A stretch of DNA of 64,000 bases from Laccaria trichodermophora (taxonomy: Eukaryota; Basidiomycota; Agaricomycetes; Agaricales; Hydnangiaceae), in the NCBI GenBank assembly GCA_018417955.1, contig JACTVC010000036.1:124001-188000 (forward strand), read 5' to 3'. The notes below the pieces were generated by a model. The model was not told the DNA's origin. It was given only the letters and a program-made list of their open reading frames with translations, and ran no database searches. Each line of letters starts with the position of its first letter. Positions within the stretch are counted from its first letter, which is position 1. Made by a program: the position numbers and the translations under genes. Positions 9,089 to 21,967 of the stretch are shown one piece after another.

Positions 9089-10821
9089 TACTACAGCCGT
9101 GGCCGTCACTGACTATGAGTCAGATGATAGCATGCCTGACCTTCAGGCTGTGTCGGACTCCGATTCAGATGACGAGCCTGAGAGTGGCGCCGTTACTGAT
9201 AGCGACTGGTTCTCTGAGGCGGCGGATGAAGGGGCGAGCGTTGAAGGGTGTTCTGAAGGGAGTAACTGGGATTTTGACGATTTATTCGAAGATCCCGCGC
9301 CAGCCGCTGATGCGCCGTTTGTGCTGGAGGACTCTGGCACCCCTGAACATGTTGCAGCATTTGTCAGTGCTGATAGCAACGTCGCCAATGCTTCACGCAC
9401 TGAGGTTTATGACTCCGGTTGCACGTCTCACATTTCGCCATACCGAGATGATCTCAAAAATTTTGTTGAGATTCCGCCGAAGTCTTTCCGAGCTGCCAAC
9501 AAGCAAGATTTTCAGGCTGTTGGCAAGGGCGAGATGGTGATTGACATACCTAATGGTGCCGACATCTCGCAGCTGCGCCTTACGGAAGTTCTCTATTCCC
9601 CTGAGGTTGGATACACCCTCGTGTCTGTTGGACGACTCGACAACAATGGTTTTACAGCCACTTTTGGAGGTGGCAAGTGCGTTGTTCAAGATCCTGATGC
9701 GGAGGAACTAGGTTCCATCCCCAAGTCGAGCCGAGGCCTGTATAAAGTTGTACATGAGGGGGAATCTGCAAACACAGCGGAGGAAGCTATTACCTTGGAG
9801 CAGCTCCATCGTCGAATGGGCCACATCTCCCCAGGCATCGCAAAGAAACTTGTTACCCAGGGCTTCGTGACGGGTGTTCGTCTGGTCTCTACGGCTGACG
9901 CAGAAATTTTTTGCGAGTCGTGTATCTACGCTAAAGCTACGAGGAAGCCTGTTTCCAAGGCTCGCGAGGGTGAGCGCGCCAAGAAATTTGGCGAAGAGGT
10001 CCATTCAGACCTCTGGGGACCTGCTCCTGTTCAGACGAAAGGCGGTCGACGTTACTACATTACATTCGTTGATGACTACACTCGGCTTACCCACCTTTAT
10101 CTTCTTCGCTCGAAGGATGAGGCTTTTGAGGCCTACAAGGAGTTCGAGGCTTGGTCCACAAACCAGCTCGAAGCGCCAGTTCGTGTTCTTCACTCAGATC
10201 GAGGGGGAGAATACCTAGGGAAAGAATTCACGGTTCATTTGAAGTCAAAGGGCACGAAGCAAAAACTTACTGTCCATCATACCCCTCAACACAATGGTGT
10301 TGCAGAATGGTGTAACCGCACTATCGTCAAACACATTCGAGCCCTCTTGCACGCTAGTGGCCTTCCCAAGTATTTGTGGGGAGAAGCGGCATGTCACGTT
10401 GTTTGGTTGATGAATCGAACGTTGACGAAGGCTGTCGATGGCAAAACACCTTACAAAGCGGCCCTTGGCGTGAAGCCGGATCTGAGCAGTGTGCGTGAAT
10501 GGGGTGATAAGTGTTGGATCCGCGTGGAAAAGGGCAATAAGCTGGGCGGCCGTGTCCGTGAAGGTTGTTGGGTTGGCGTAGACGACGAGAGCAAGGGTTG
10601 CCGGGTTTATTGGCTGGATACAAAGACGGTGACAGTTGAGCGCAATGTCTATTTTGACCCTACTAGCGCGTCAGTTGATCGTCTCGAGGGGGAAGACTGG
10701 CAGTTTGTCGAAACGACAACTGACGGACTCACCTCTACATCACTATCCCCTTCCCCTGCCGTTTTGACACCACCTAGTCAACCCAAACCATCCCACAAAC
10801 CCGAAACTCCTGCTGAAAGTG
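9089..10821 (+). pseudogene. Ty1/copia polyprotein, 5' part: protease and integrase (gag missing)
   Basis: First half of an interrupted copia polyprotein. After an acidic Ser/Asp/Glu-rich stretch comes the aspartic protease motif Y-D-S-G (near 9407), then the GAG-pre-integrase H-H-C-C finger (L-H-R-R-M-G-H ... F-C-E-S-C), and an integrase core with H-S-D-L-W-G-P, L-H-S-D-R-G-G-E-Y and N-G-V-A-E-W, so all three catalytic acidic residues are present. Gag and its zinc knuckle are absent because gypsy-1 sits immediately upstream. The frame continues a few codons into the KDZ terminal repeat and stops at 10853. The second half resumes at 30105 in the same frame: one GAAAGTG copy joins the two into 3543 nt (1181 codons), so copia was intact here when KDZ inserted. 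Confidence 0.9.
10815..10821. repeat. KDZ target-site duplication, left copy (GAAAGTG)
   Basis: GAAAGTG directly precedes the KDZ terminus (CACTTCAGTCACCC) and is repeated at 30105-30111 after the other terminus. The first base of each copy is a codon start of the copia frame, so precise removal of the element plus one copy restores the frame. Confidence 0.88.
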
Positions 10822-11169
10822 CACTTCAGTCACCCATTTTAGGGTACCTGTGAGGTATATGAATTCTTTGATTTAGGGGACCTCCATGGTACCCATTCCA
10901 AGGGTGGTATATGAGCACATACCAATACCATGGTACCATGGTATGGAAAAGCCATACCAAATCCCACTCATACCAATACCATGTTACCATACCATACCAT
11001 GTCATCTCATACCATACCAAATGATCTCATACCATACCATACCATCATACCAAAGCTGTCACAGGGTGTCTGGGGTCCTTTTCCAAAATATATAAATTAT
11101 TTCTGCAGGCTGCAATACTGGTCCATTGGGTGGCATTTTTTGTGGGGTGGTTCTCCAGGATTTTCCTGA
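10822..11169 (+). repeat. KDZ left terminal inverted repeat
   Basis: Begins CACTTCAGTCACCC and matches the reverse complement of 29757-30104 over 348 bp without a difference that I can see. Similarity continues inward at roughly 90% to about 11290 and faintly to 11380. It contains several TACCATGGTA-type palindromes, the same word as the internal arrays. Confidence 0.9.
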
Positions 11170-12325
11170 GATATTAAGGTAAAAATTGAGGCTAGATAGT
11201 CCAAACCATCCAGTGAAAATCAGTTCAAATGGGCTTTATCCCAGCTTTTTCCATGCATCAAAAGCCATTTAATGATACATATCTTTCCCAGTCCTTCAAT
11301 TAGAACAATATTCATCACAAATAAAACAATACTGCATCCATTGTGATGATGTGGTCTTTGAAGACATTTTGTGTACTATCAGTCCTGAACAATGTGTGAT
11401 ACCACACATTGCAAAAGCCTGGACTTGAACTAAATTATTATCCAACAGCCTAGGGTGAAATATGCACTTCAACTAATCAACTACTTTAAGTACCACTCCA
11501 CATATAATTCCTTTCAAAAGCATGCCATTTGGATTTGAAAAGTGCAAAGCTGTTGCTGTCAAAGAAGTATGTTTAAATATTTACCCAGTGTTTTGTAATC
11601 CTGGTCAGCTTACTTACTGTGCTGCAACCTAGGGGACCAGGACCCAACACCATATATAGAGCCAAGTGGCTGAACAATTAATTGTTCAGTTATCTGCCTT
11701 TTGGTGTAATGGCTAAGTGTTGGTTTTCTGGCCCTCTTACATGTTTATGCAGCAAAGTCAGAATTCACTCTGACCTGAAACCTTAACTGAACTATTGTGT
11801 GTATATTAAACACTCCAGACTTCATGGATTGAAGACTTACACATTAGAACTATGTGTTAATAGCTAGATTAAAGTTATCCAATTGTCATACCATATAAGA
11901 AAGAGATCACCTCACAATTCGTTTCATGGGTCATACCACCTGTCAGACAATCGCCCTACATAGTGTTCTATTTACCATATAGTGTTGTCATGTTTTATGT
12001 CCCAATTTTTGGGTTTGCCGAGTATATGAGAAGTAGATCTAAATTTTGTTAACCCCAAGATTGCTAAGAAATACTGAGCTTTCATTGAGATATTTGGTGA
12101 GCTAAGAAACAAGCCTAGCTCAACAGAGTCATGAGTCAGTCACCTGCTAAATGTGAATGAAAACATAATACTTTTTTACTTCTTTCTTTATAATGTATAT
12201 GATTTTATCTACCTCCTATCTATATGGACATTCCCAGAATGTCAAATTGTGCTCTATATAAGTGAAAACAAAAAAGAATGAACTTAAAAATGCAGCAACA
12301 CTGAGTATGGTATCTACAGCACACA
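11170..12325. other. AT-rich non-coding subterminal region of KDZ element
   Basis: The first 100-200 bp are the decayed inner part of the terminal repeat. The rest is AT-rich with no convincing ORF, splice pattern or RNA gene. Confidence 0.5.
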
Positions 12326-12339
12326 ATGCCAGGTATAGA

Positions 12340-12840
12340 GCCATCCCATAGTCATACCCATACCATTCTCATACCATGGTTATACCATACCAAGGTCATA
12401 CCATATAGGTATGACATAGCCAAATCATACCATACCATACCAAGGTATGACCAAGTTATACCATACCATACCATAGGTATGACCAAGTTATACCATACCA
12501 TGGTATGACATAGCCATACCATACCATGGTATGACCAAGTTATACCATACCATGGTATGACCAAGTTATACCATACCATGGTATGACATAGCCATACCAT
12601 ACCATGGTATGACCAAGTTATACCATACCATGGTATGACATAGCCATACCATACCATGGTATGACCAAGTTATACCATACCATGGTATGACCAAGTTATA
12701 CCATACCATACCATAGGTATGACCAAGTTATACCATACCATGGTATGACATAGCCATACCATACCATGGTATGACCAAGTTATACCATACCATGGTATGA
12801 CCAAGTTATACCATACCATAGGTATAACTTTGTATGGATG
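12340..12840 (+). repeat. 26-bp palindrome array, left (KDZ subterminal)
   Basis: About 17 units of roughly 26 bp built on CATACCATGGTATG, separated by two spacer words, CCAAGTTAT and CATAGCC. The core is a perfect palindrome, so both strands carry it. The counterpart at 28657-29186 is inverted relative to this one. Likely transposase-binding or replication-related sites; that role is inferred from position. Confidence 0.75.
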
Positions 12841-13206
12841 GTATTACAAAGTCATACCATGGTATGGTATGGTCTAACTTACCATGGCACATGGTAAGGT
12901 ATCTCTGGTATGGCCTCAGACCTGAATCCAACTTGTATTGATCTACAAGTGTCAGAACTACAGGATATGATACTAACAACAAAGTGCATCCAGTGACCAG
13001 CAAAGGAGAGTAATCAGTACCATGAAACTCTATCTACTAGACAGAGAAATCGTGAGGCCCCCACTTCACCCTGGAAACATCCACTACGAAGTCTGCAAAT
13101 GTAATGTTACCAGTAAGTAGTAAAACGTCTCAAGTATAAGTCCCACCAACACCCACACCTCACACCAGTCACTCAAAACTCCTCCTCCTCCTCTGTTGAA
13201 GACCCT
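12841..13206. other. Junction between left array and cargo gene A
   Basis: Residual TACCATGG words to about 12905, then unremarkable sequence turning GC-richer toward gene A. It includes the presumed 3' UTR of gene A. An alternative last frame (to 13173, acidic E-rich end) exists if one more intron is used. Confidence 0.35.
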
Positions 13207-16200
13207 TCAGAATCCACCGCCCTCACTAGGGTGTCGTCGACGTAACACGCCACCATCTGTGAATCGCTGTTCATCGCCAATCTCCGAATGCCCGCGTCCA
13301 ACCCTGCGAGGGCCATACCCAGTGAACCCTTCGTTTCCTTGGCCATAGTAGCCATTAGAGTCATACGGACGAGCATGTCCTCGAAATTGGGGGCGGAGGC
13401 CACGGCCTCTTCCACCAAAGTCAGATGGTGCATACTGTCGTGGATGGTGGCCATGATGTTGGTTATTTGAGAACTGAGGTGGTGGTCGGTGATAGTGATC
13501 CTGCATGGAAAAGGAGGGATCAAACCTATTCGCCTGATACTCGTCCATGAAAGCATTGTCGTACCCATCTTCGTCGTACATATTCACGTCAGTGTCGAAG
13601 TTCATGTGATTTGGACCTTTGGTATCGCTCCAAGGAATGACTGCTCGCTGACGAGAGCTACCAGCACGGTCTGAACCAGCCTCGTTATGAGAATTCTGCT
13701 GCTGGGACCTCCCATGTGAATCGTGGCCTTGCTCCAGCCCACGCTCAATGTCTGGGCCCTGGGACATGTTCCGGGGATGCGGCCCATCTTGACTCTCCCA
13801 ACCACCGTCTCTGAATCCACCTTGGATCTCGCGCACTGGCCGTGAACCCAAATCAACCCCTTGGCCTACCAACTCCTGGCGACGGACACGTTTGGCTGGA
13901 GGCGAATGAATGGGGGAGATAACAGGAGCGCGAGAGCCGTCATGAGATTCCTCATCAGAAGACGGTACTTTTTCCACCTCGACCCCTGCTCCTGAAAGCT
14001 TGGGCTCCTCACGTAATTTGCGCTTCTGCCGGCCAACTTGTGTGGAGGTCGTGGCTGCCTTCTTCTTTTTGTTTACTTTCAAGGTGTTCTCATCGATCAT
14101 CAGGCTACGTGCTCTGGCACGGAGTAGTGGAGGGCAGTCAGCGCCTCCATCATTTTGACGAGCAGCATTCTCCACCTCAGGCGTGCAGTTTTTGACACGG
14201 GCGAGGACCACAAGCGCCCCTGATTCGGATACACCAGTAACAATTGGTATGTCCAAGAAATCCTCACTCCCCTCCACCAAGTCCATGTAATCCAAACCCC
14301 AATCCTTTAGAACATGCCTCATGAACATAACAAGTAAAACTCACCATCTGACCACGAGACAATTTGAGGGGCCAGCTTGTTCGTCTCGTCCTTGCTAATC
14401 ATGTACGTGAAAATCAGATTGATTCCATTTGAAGATATGTCGGTAATCGACCATCCCTTTGCCCCAGGGATGGGTTCATTGCAAGGCCAACGTTTAAGAA
14501 CCATCTTAGCGTCACGGCAGTGGGTGAAAAAGTTGGCCCACAACGCTGACGCCGACGCTATCTCAGGACCTGCACATTCCGCTGCCAACTAATCAGCACC
14601 TAATGCACAACAGCAAGAACAATGCGACGTACCAATCCCAAACCTCATTAAGTAAGGTACACATCTTCGCGAGCGATCCCTAGGTGATTCCGTGGATCGG
14701 CAAAGCCAATAAGAGGCAGGAACGGCCGTGATGGGGAGGTTTAGATCTGGGTCGGCAGAGCTTGCCACACCTTTGGAGAACTTCGATTTTTTGGGCAGAC
14801 TTTTCGATGCCTTCCTAGGCGCCGCGGGATTCCCAATCCGAGGCTCGGGCACTGCACTTGAGCCTTTCGAGCCTTTGGGATCTGTGTCGAAGTTCGAGAT
14901 ATCAACACCCAGGACTTGCGACATGTCCACCAATTCAGGTATAATCATGTTAGAATCCATCCCCCTACATAGTTGAAGGTCAATACAAGTTTGAATATGA
15001 TGATACTTATATGATATAACTTACCGAAGGAGAGTCGTCAAAAGATGAAGCGTCTTCTTAACGTCCGCTTGACAATGCTCGATGACGCGTTGCAGCTTGT
15101 CATTGCCCGTGACAATGGTAGCGGCCTGGTTTGCCACAGGATCTCGAGGAATGATGATACCAATCATGTCGACGTCCGCCCTTCCCAACGCTGTAGCCTA
15201 CAAACAATGATATTAAAGAAGGTCGGCCGCCATGAAGGGTGCAAACTCACAAGATCTTGGACTTGCTTCAGCGCCGTTTTCGTCATTTTAAATGCCTGCC
15301 GCTCCGTCTCTGACTTGCTCTTTGCCAACTCGTCGAGCATATTCTGCTGGAAATCCTCCAGGTCTTCCCCTGACAAGGCGTCGGTGAGCTGCTTGTACAT
15401 CACCGCAGCCTGGGCTGACCACGAGCCTAGACTGGCACCTAAAACCAATCAATGAAACCTGATACCCTGGACCAAAGATAACAGACATACTTGGTTGGGG
15501 ATTGTAAGTCTGAATACGCAAGTACATCTGCCATATGTCCCACCAGGATGGCTGACGAGCAAGAGAAACATTGAAGCCCCCTTTGCGTAGGACAGACTCA
15601 GGTGTACGCCCCATGTCCTTGCAGTAGGCCACGATAGTGTCTGACAGCTCCTTGACCTTATCTAATTCACTAGCTGAGTAACGGCCACGCTTTTCTTTCC
15701 CAGCAGGAGCTGCACGTTTCTTCCCCAGTGCCTTTGCACTAGCAACCGGACGTGCCCGACGACTTTGGGTTGCACCATCCTCGCCTGATCCGTCACTGTC
15801 TCCCGAAGTCTGTGGAGGTGGCTTACTTGCCACCAAACGACGTAAAATTCGCGTAAACTCCGGGCCTTCATCGCCCGACTCGTCATTGCCTGCTGAAGTT
15901 CTTTGTGCAGGACGTTTTCCCTTCACCAAACGACGTCGAACTTGGTGGTTCTTCTCCTCCCTGGATCCGTCATCCTGTGGTGTTGCTTTCTTGGGCGCCT
16001 TTTTGCTCTTCGTTCGAAGATGCAGATCCTGCTCATCAGCTTCCTTCATTAACCTTTCGTCATCAGCCTCCTCCTCCTCAGTGTTCATCTCGTCGTGTCC
16101 AATTCCCCGATTCTTCTGAGCATGTTCACGTTGCTTCGTTTTTTCCTTCGTGGACTCACTATAGTCACTGGGCGTCAAGGATGACTCTGTCCTGTACCCA

Positions 16201-18566
16201 GGACGTTGGTGATCGATCTGCAAGTCGGCCTCTGGTTCTGATTTGTCGTCGGGTATGCACTGCGCCTGAGGCTGTTGATTGCCATGGATGATGCGGGCAG
16301 GCTGGCGTCTCCAATGGCTCGACTCTGCGTCCTGGCCACCTTCTGCTTCGTGCCCTGCCTCTGTTTCGTGTCCTTCGTCGCCTGTCTCTGCTTCGTCGCC
16401 TGACCTTGCTTCATCGCCCAACTCTGCAGCGTCACCTGACTCAGCTTCGCACCCTGACTCTGGTTGTGCGCTAGACTGTGCCAACTTTGCCGCCAAGCGT
16501 TTGGCCCTATGCCTGGCCAATATCTCCGCTTCCTCCCACCATGCCTCCACCTCGCCAAGACAGTTCGTCGCAGGGGGGGGATCGGTGGTGTAGCCTTCGG
16601 GGAGGGCCTCCCATCGTTCACTCGCCCGATTGTGCCAGCAAGTATACTTGGTATACTGGTGGGCAGGGTGAGCATCGGTGGCTATCCAAATTCTCGAACG
16701 ATATCCGATATAACCCATCCCTTCCATGACTCTGCCAATACGGCAGAAGTAAACCGTAACTGGATGCGGAAGAGATGACGGCGGAGGGAGGGGCATCTTA
16801 TCATCTGATGGCATCGTCGAATCGAAATCCTCATCACTGGACGCCGGGTCAGGGGTCTTGGGTTCACGATAGGCCAATGTCGGATCAACAAGAAGGAGCG
16901 AAGGTACGTCGGGCCTGTTGCGTAACGTGTAGAGGCCACGCGAACGAGGCTCAGCCTGAGGGGGGCCAGGAATGGGTGAAGAGGGAAAAATACCAGACGA
17001 ATCATTTCTGTAGCGTAGTCAAAAACCACCCTTACTCTAATGAATCTAAGATACGTACGTCGGAATGAGAGTTGATTTGATAGAAAACGTGCCCTCCATT
17101 GGCGGAGAAACTCTGGCAGATGCAGCACTACAAGTCATGCACGGTAAGCGAGATAGGGAAATTCGTTATAAACAACGACTCACGTCAACGTGGCCTGGAC
17201 AGACAACGGCAGGCCGAAGCCAATCGAACCAGACATTCCCCTGAGGCAGAATATCAATATCGTCTTCGACAGAGGTCCTTATCAGCGCTCACCTGCCCCC
17301 CGTACTGTCTGCGCGGCGTGCAGGCACGAAGTTCTCCAAGTAAGATGGCCGCTTCTTCGGATCTCTGTTAAAGAACACGTCTTCAGCCGCTAGGGTCAAA
17401 TTGTCCATGACTCTGGAACGTTACAGTCAGTCGTACACCCGATTGATGTCCAAGTATAAGCAACCAACCGATTGGCATGGGATACAAGTTCCTGGGTAGG
17501 TGTTGCATCTGGATCCGCAATATTCTCCACCCTGTATAGTTGTTAGAGATATATTGAAGGAGTAGAAACAGCGAACAAGGAGTTTACGCTGGTGACACCC
17601 GAGTGAAACGACAAGGAGTCAAATTTCGCTCTGGTGACGACTCGCCGCGACAAAGAGTCAAACGGAGAGCCCTGAGAAAGGGAGAGGTACGCACACTTGC
17701 TTGAGGCCGTACATGCGGAATGACTTTGTCTGACTGAGCTTGACCAGAGCCAAGTGGGTCTCAGTCCCAGATGTCGCCCCACTCCCTCCTGCGACCACAT
17801 CAGTGGGGTCACTGTCGACGAAGGGGTTTAACCCGTCATCAACGTTCGTGTTCTGTTGACTGGTGTCAACCGACTGATCAATCCCCAGATTGACCGCGGA
17901 GATGGGGACAACATCAATAGGACGTCCCAGAGTCTGACTGGGTTCAGTGTCGGCAAGGGCCTCGTGGCCGTTGTCCATAAACCTAAAATTCACAATGAGA
18001 CTCACCCCACCCACGATAAATCGCTACCAAGACCTCACCTGATTTTGTCCGCCATTGGCGCAGACTTTTCAGGTTCAGACTCACTCGGTAAAGCTTTCTT
18101 GACCGTTTTGGATTTATTTCTGTACGCAAAGGTAAGTTCGTTTGTTTACCTTTAGCGGAATACCTACTTTTTGGCCCGACTAGGGCGAGAACGAGCCGGA
18201 GTAGGAGCATCGTCGACGGTGTTGTTGACTACGGCGTCCGCGGCCTTCCTGACTCGGGTACGAGAGCCAGTGGCCTGAGTGGGCGCAGTGTTGCCCACGA
18301 CGTTGCCCACAGTATCAGCCTCTGTAACACTGAAATTACGTTGAGGTGAAAGGCCTCACTACCAAGCGTAAAAGCTTACCTATCGTTGAGTGTACTTTGT
18401 GCCACCTTGGCCGCTCCCTTCTGCAAATTTCTTTTTTAACAACGTGGCAAATTGTGGCAGAGGAGTCTCTCACCTTGGTGGAAGCCTTGCCTCTACCCAC
18501 GGGAGGTAGAGGCACAACAGGAGGCACCACGGGCTTACGAGTGCGAAGTTGACGAGGTTCCGACAT
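13207..18566 (-). CDS. KDZ cargo gene A: large hypothetical nuclear-type protein, 15-exon model
   Basis: Function not recognised. Model exons (minus): 18566-18474, 18420-18380, 18329-18168, 18119-18039, 17982-17695, 17531-17469, 17412-17293, 17240-17184, 17127-17059, 17007-15491, 15438-15251, 15197-15025, 14964-14633, 14581-14345, 14219-13207. All introns are GT-AG and the sum is 4434 nt (1477 residues), in frame throughout. The protein starts M-S-E-P-R-Q-L-R-T-R-K and has a Trp/Tyr-rich block around 16700-16550, an acidic G-D-E-A-rich degenerate repeat (about 16430-16310), Lys/Arg-rich nuclear-localisation-like stretches, a helical middle region and a Gln/Arg/Gly-rich tail. It faces away from gene B across a shared intergenic region. 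The last intron (14344-14220) is the least certain. I believe similar multicopy proteins exist in Agaricomycete genomes but could not check. Confidence 0.6.
17609..17662 (-). promoter_or_regulatory. 15-bp word pair inside gene A intron 5
   Basis: Two copies of the word TTTGACTCCTTGTCG (minus strand; second copy has TTT for CCT) at 17623-17609 and 17662-17648. They lie in the intron between 17694 and 17532 and point in the direction of gene A transcription. Confidence 0.6.
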
Positions 18567-19710
18567 TTTTGAGGTTAGTTTTGGTGTTGAGTTTTGTTCA
18601 AAATTCGAGGGCTTTTTCTGAATAGGATGGGTCAGAGAGGCGTCCACTGCGTTTCTAATATATATTCATCTTTTTACTTACGTGAGGACAGGAACAAGCT
18701 AACCCGAAGGGGTTTGTTGTTGCATGTTAACCGGGTCAGCGTAAATCTGGCGCTTTGCCCCAAAAGAACTGTCTACAGTTCTTTTACAATGTAATGACGT
18801 GACCCAAGTTCCTAATCTCTGGGTCAGTACTTAGCAATTAGGAGGTTTTTGACATACTACCAAAGCCATAGATTATAATATAGCTGGTCAGCGAAACCAA
18901 GGCACGTTTGGCGAAGCCAACACGCGCAGAGATGGAAGGCGACGATTGGAGTTCTGAAATACATATATCCCCGATGAGCGCGCATGGGTCGCTTGTGGAG
19001 GCCAGTTTTCATGACTTACCCTGCCAAAAGAGAGAGACGAAGGAGCCCGGGCGGCATCTGGAAACTTCAACGGCGTGTAGAAAGGCGCCTCTGAGCCAGG
19101 CCAAGGGGCAACAACACTGCATAGTGTCCAAGCTATTGTTGGCTTGATTACGATGGCCAGCCATCTGAGTGGGCGCAGCGTTGATAAACTGTCAGGAGTA
19201 AGTTCGGGTTTGACGTTGTAAGATGGGAGCAATACGTGCCTTCAGTCAATCGATTTGATGGTACGCCTTGAAGGAATTGCTTGCCGAAATACCAGCACTG
19301 AGTAACGATCAGGATGGGGGTCGCCAACTGGTTTGGATTTTGGGGGACGAAGTGACACGGCTATCGCCTCCGAAGGATACACGACCCTTCCCGTGGTGCG
19401 CAGAAACATGTTCAGAATCTGGACGCATTCCTTTGGCGTGTAGTACTACAACTCCAGGTGAGAGAAGCGGGGTGAATGAAAAGGGAGAAGATTACCTCAC
19501 GTGGGCGAGGGCAAAGTCGGCAGGAATCAGACATTTCTGGCTTGTTGCGACAAAAAAGATGGTTTATACTCGGGGCAAGCGAAAGAGGTCCCGGAGTAAC
19601 GACCACGAACTAATCTGACAAGGATGAAAGAGAGGGGACAGGAACACGCCTCCAGTCTGTAAGATGACTATGAGCAAGGTGTTCAACCCGGAACTTTGAG
19701 AGGATAGCAG

Positions 19711-19780
19711 CGACACAGAGTCAAACCGCCAGGCCGACAATGAGTCAAAGCCTTCGCAACGAGGACGACAAGGAGTCAAA
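19711..19780 (-). promoter_or_regulatory. Word triad toward gene A (1)
   Basis: Copies at 19711-19725, 19735-19749 and 19766-19780, spaced 24 and 31 bp. On the plus strand they read CGACAAGGAGTCAAA with one-base variants in the first two. Confidence 0.7.
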
Positions 19781-19967
19781 TCCAGGTGCGCCAGAAGGAA
19801 GACAAACAGAGCGAATTATAATACTCACGTATGATAGAGGCGCCGGGATAAGGAACAACGGCGGGCATGGGTTTGACAAGAATGAAAGATGTAGCAAGGG
19901 AACAGCGTCCGATCTGTTGGAAAACAATGAGGATTGTCTTCAACCAGGAACATTGAGATAATAGCGG

Positions 19968-20045
19968 CGACAAGGAGTCAAACCGCCGGAATGAAAGGCT
20001 GACAAGGAGTCAAAGCCTTCGCAACAAGGACGACAAAGAGTCTAG
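19968..20045 (-). promoter_or_regulatory. Word triad toward gene A (2)
   Basis: Copies at 19968-19982, 20000-20014 and a degenerate third at 20031-20045, spaced 32 and 31 bp. Flanks match triad 1, showing a local duplication. Confidence 0.7.
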
Positions 20046-20378
20046 TCCAGGTGCGCCAGAAGGAAGAGAAAGGGAGGGTTTTGAAGTACTCACTTGAGAA
20101 CTAGCCACCCGTCCACGATGAAGAAAGGACCGCGAAGGAACCAAGACAAGCGTCGGAGGGAGTGCGGAAAGACGGAGTTACCGTGGCTTTGAACGGATGA
20201 TCAAGTCAACACGGGATCAGATCTCAGATTGGATAAGATCAATTAGTAAATAAAGGTTCGTGATCAACGTTCAACTCTGGCTTGAATACTTACCTCCTTG
20301 TTGTCCCCCCATCGCAGGCGATGTTCAGGTGAGCTATTCCCAATAAATGTGGTGGATTGGAAGATTCCATCCCCGGGG

Positions 20379-20461
20379 TTTGACTCTTTGTCGTCCCGTG
20401 GAGGACGGACCTTGACTCCATGTCGGTCTGCCATGCTTAGGTCGAGCTTGACTCTTTGTCG
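20379..20461 (+). promoter_or_regulatory. Word triad toward gene B (1)
   Basis: Copies of T/CTTGACTCYNTGTCG at 20379-20393, 20411-20425 and 20447-20461, spaced 32 and 36 bp, all on the plus strand. Confidence 0.7.
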
Positions 20462-21554
20462 CTCGCCCAGTTGTTCCAATCATTCACATAGGGTACTAGC
20501 GCTGACGTGTTAATCGATTCTTTTGGGTCTCGCGGTTACTTTGCACCTGGCATCACCGCGCCAATAGCAGATACCCTCAAGGCGCACGCTGCAGGTCCCA
20601 GCCTCTTCCACTTAACCAAGGCGGCTTATTCAAGGTGCGTGTCCCGTTGTACTTCACCAAGACCTCAGCGCTGATCCCGTTCTTCGTAGGATCCTTGCAC
20701 AACAAGCATCCCCGCGAGTCTTCGAGGTATCCACCGCATTATGAACGACCTACTACGGTTCAAGCGCCATCAATCCCCCTAGTGCCATCCGTCGTTCAGA
20801 TCTACGCTGCCAACGGTGGTGCTGTTGACACCAGCCAAACCCAACGGTGTCCACTGTCCCACGAAGATCCTCACCCCCAGCTGGTCAATTCTCTCGTCTC
20901 CCTCCCACACCCTCAAACCCGCCTAATATCCTCGATTGGAGCCTAGAACGGCGTATCACCCCTCTACATCCTCCGCAACATTCTCATACATGCATCAACA
21001 TCAGCGGGGATATCTTGTCGGCCAGCGTGGATGTGCGACTCGTTCATGACACCCGTAATAGTGTGACGAATACGGATCTTGACTACCGCACGTTCGACGT
21101 TGACAATCTCCAAGTTCGCGACTACGAATTTGATAAGATTTGGCCCACCCCCAAGGGTAGCAAGTACTCTTCGCTCGATACGGCATCCAGGAGAGCGCTC
21201 CCCAGTTCACTATTCGCGTGTTGTTACCCCAGTTCTGGGGAGGCTGTCCTACGGTGTCTATGTGTTTCATACGTGGGGATTCACAAGTTGACATTACGTA
21301 GTGTGTTTTTCCGTACTTTCGTCTTACATTCATGTTTCGTAGGTACAATGTAGGTACGACCGTACTCGCCATTTTGAGTTGTCACTTATTGACGCGTCTG
21401 ATGTTCACGTGATACCTGTGAACAACGTGATTGGGGTTGATCAGCGGTGCTCCTACTTCCGCGCTCAACGTTCAACTCTCCATATTCCTCTGACAATAGG
21501 TCGCGTTCAGCCTGTGAGTATTCCGTTGCATCTTCGTGATCTTTCTTTCGGGAA

Positions 21555-21638
21555 CTTGACTCCTTGTCGTTCCCTGGGATTGTGTGGATTTTGACTCCTT
21601 GTCGATCCACCCTCCCTCCTGAGTTTGACTCCTTGTCG
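21555..21638 (+). promoter_or_regulatory. Word triad toward gene B (2)
   Basis: Copies at 21555-21569, 21590-21604 and 21624-21638, spaced 35 and 34 bp; two are exact TTTGACTCCTTGTCG. Confidence 0.72.
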
Positions 21639-21967
21639 CTCAGTTTCGGTTCGCTTGGCCCCATACTCCATTTACTACATACTAATCTGTTGCTTCGTAG
21701 GCGTTGGCGTGCATCCGTCATTGTTTGCCCTTTGGAACCATAACTTCCTCGATCGGTGAGTATCTCATCTTGCCTTATATTCTCTTACTGATCAGCCGAT
21801 CCCTTGGGCTTCAGCTTCTTCCTCATTCCTTGAACCCTACAATCTGCCACTCTTTGGTGCTTCTACGGTGTCCCTCTCGCGTCTGCCTACCCACTCTAGT
21901 GTTGTATCGACTCGATTCTGATTGGTGAGTGGTCGTCCACTGGTTTCGGCCCTGTTCGAGCGCGGAA

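Noticed and set aside
20635..21353. Upstream exons of gene B (frames 20635-20946 and 20847-21353)
   Set aside because: Composition is only weakly coding-like and no consistent splice path joins them to 22109; left as non-coding, though leader exons remain possible.
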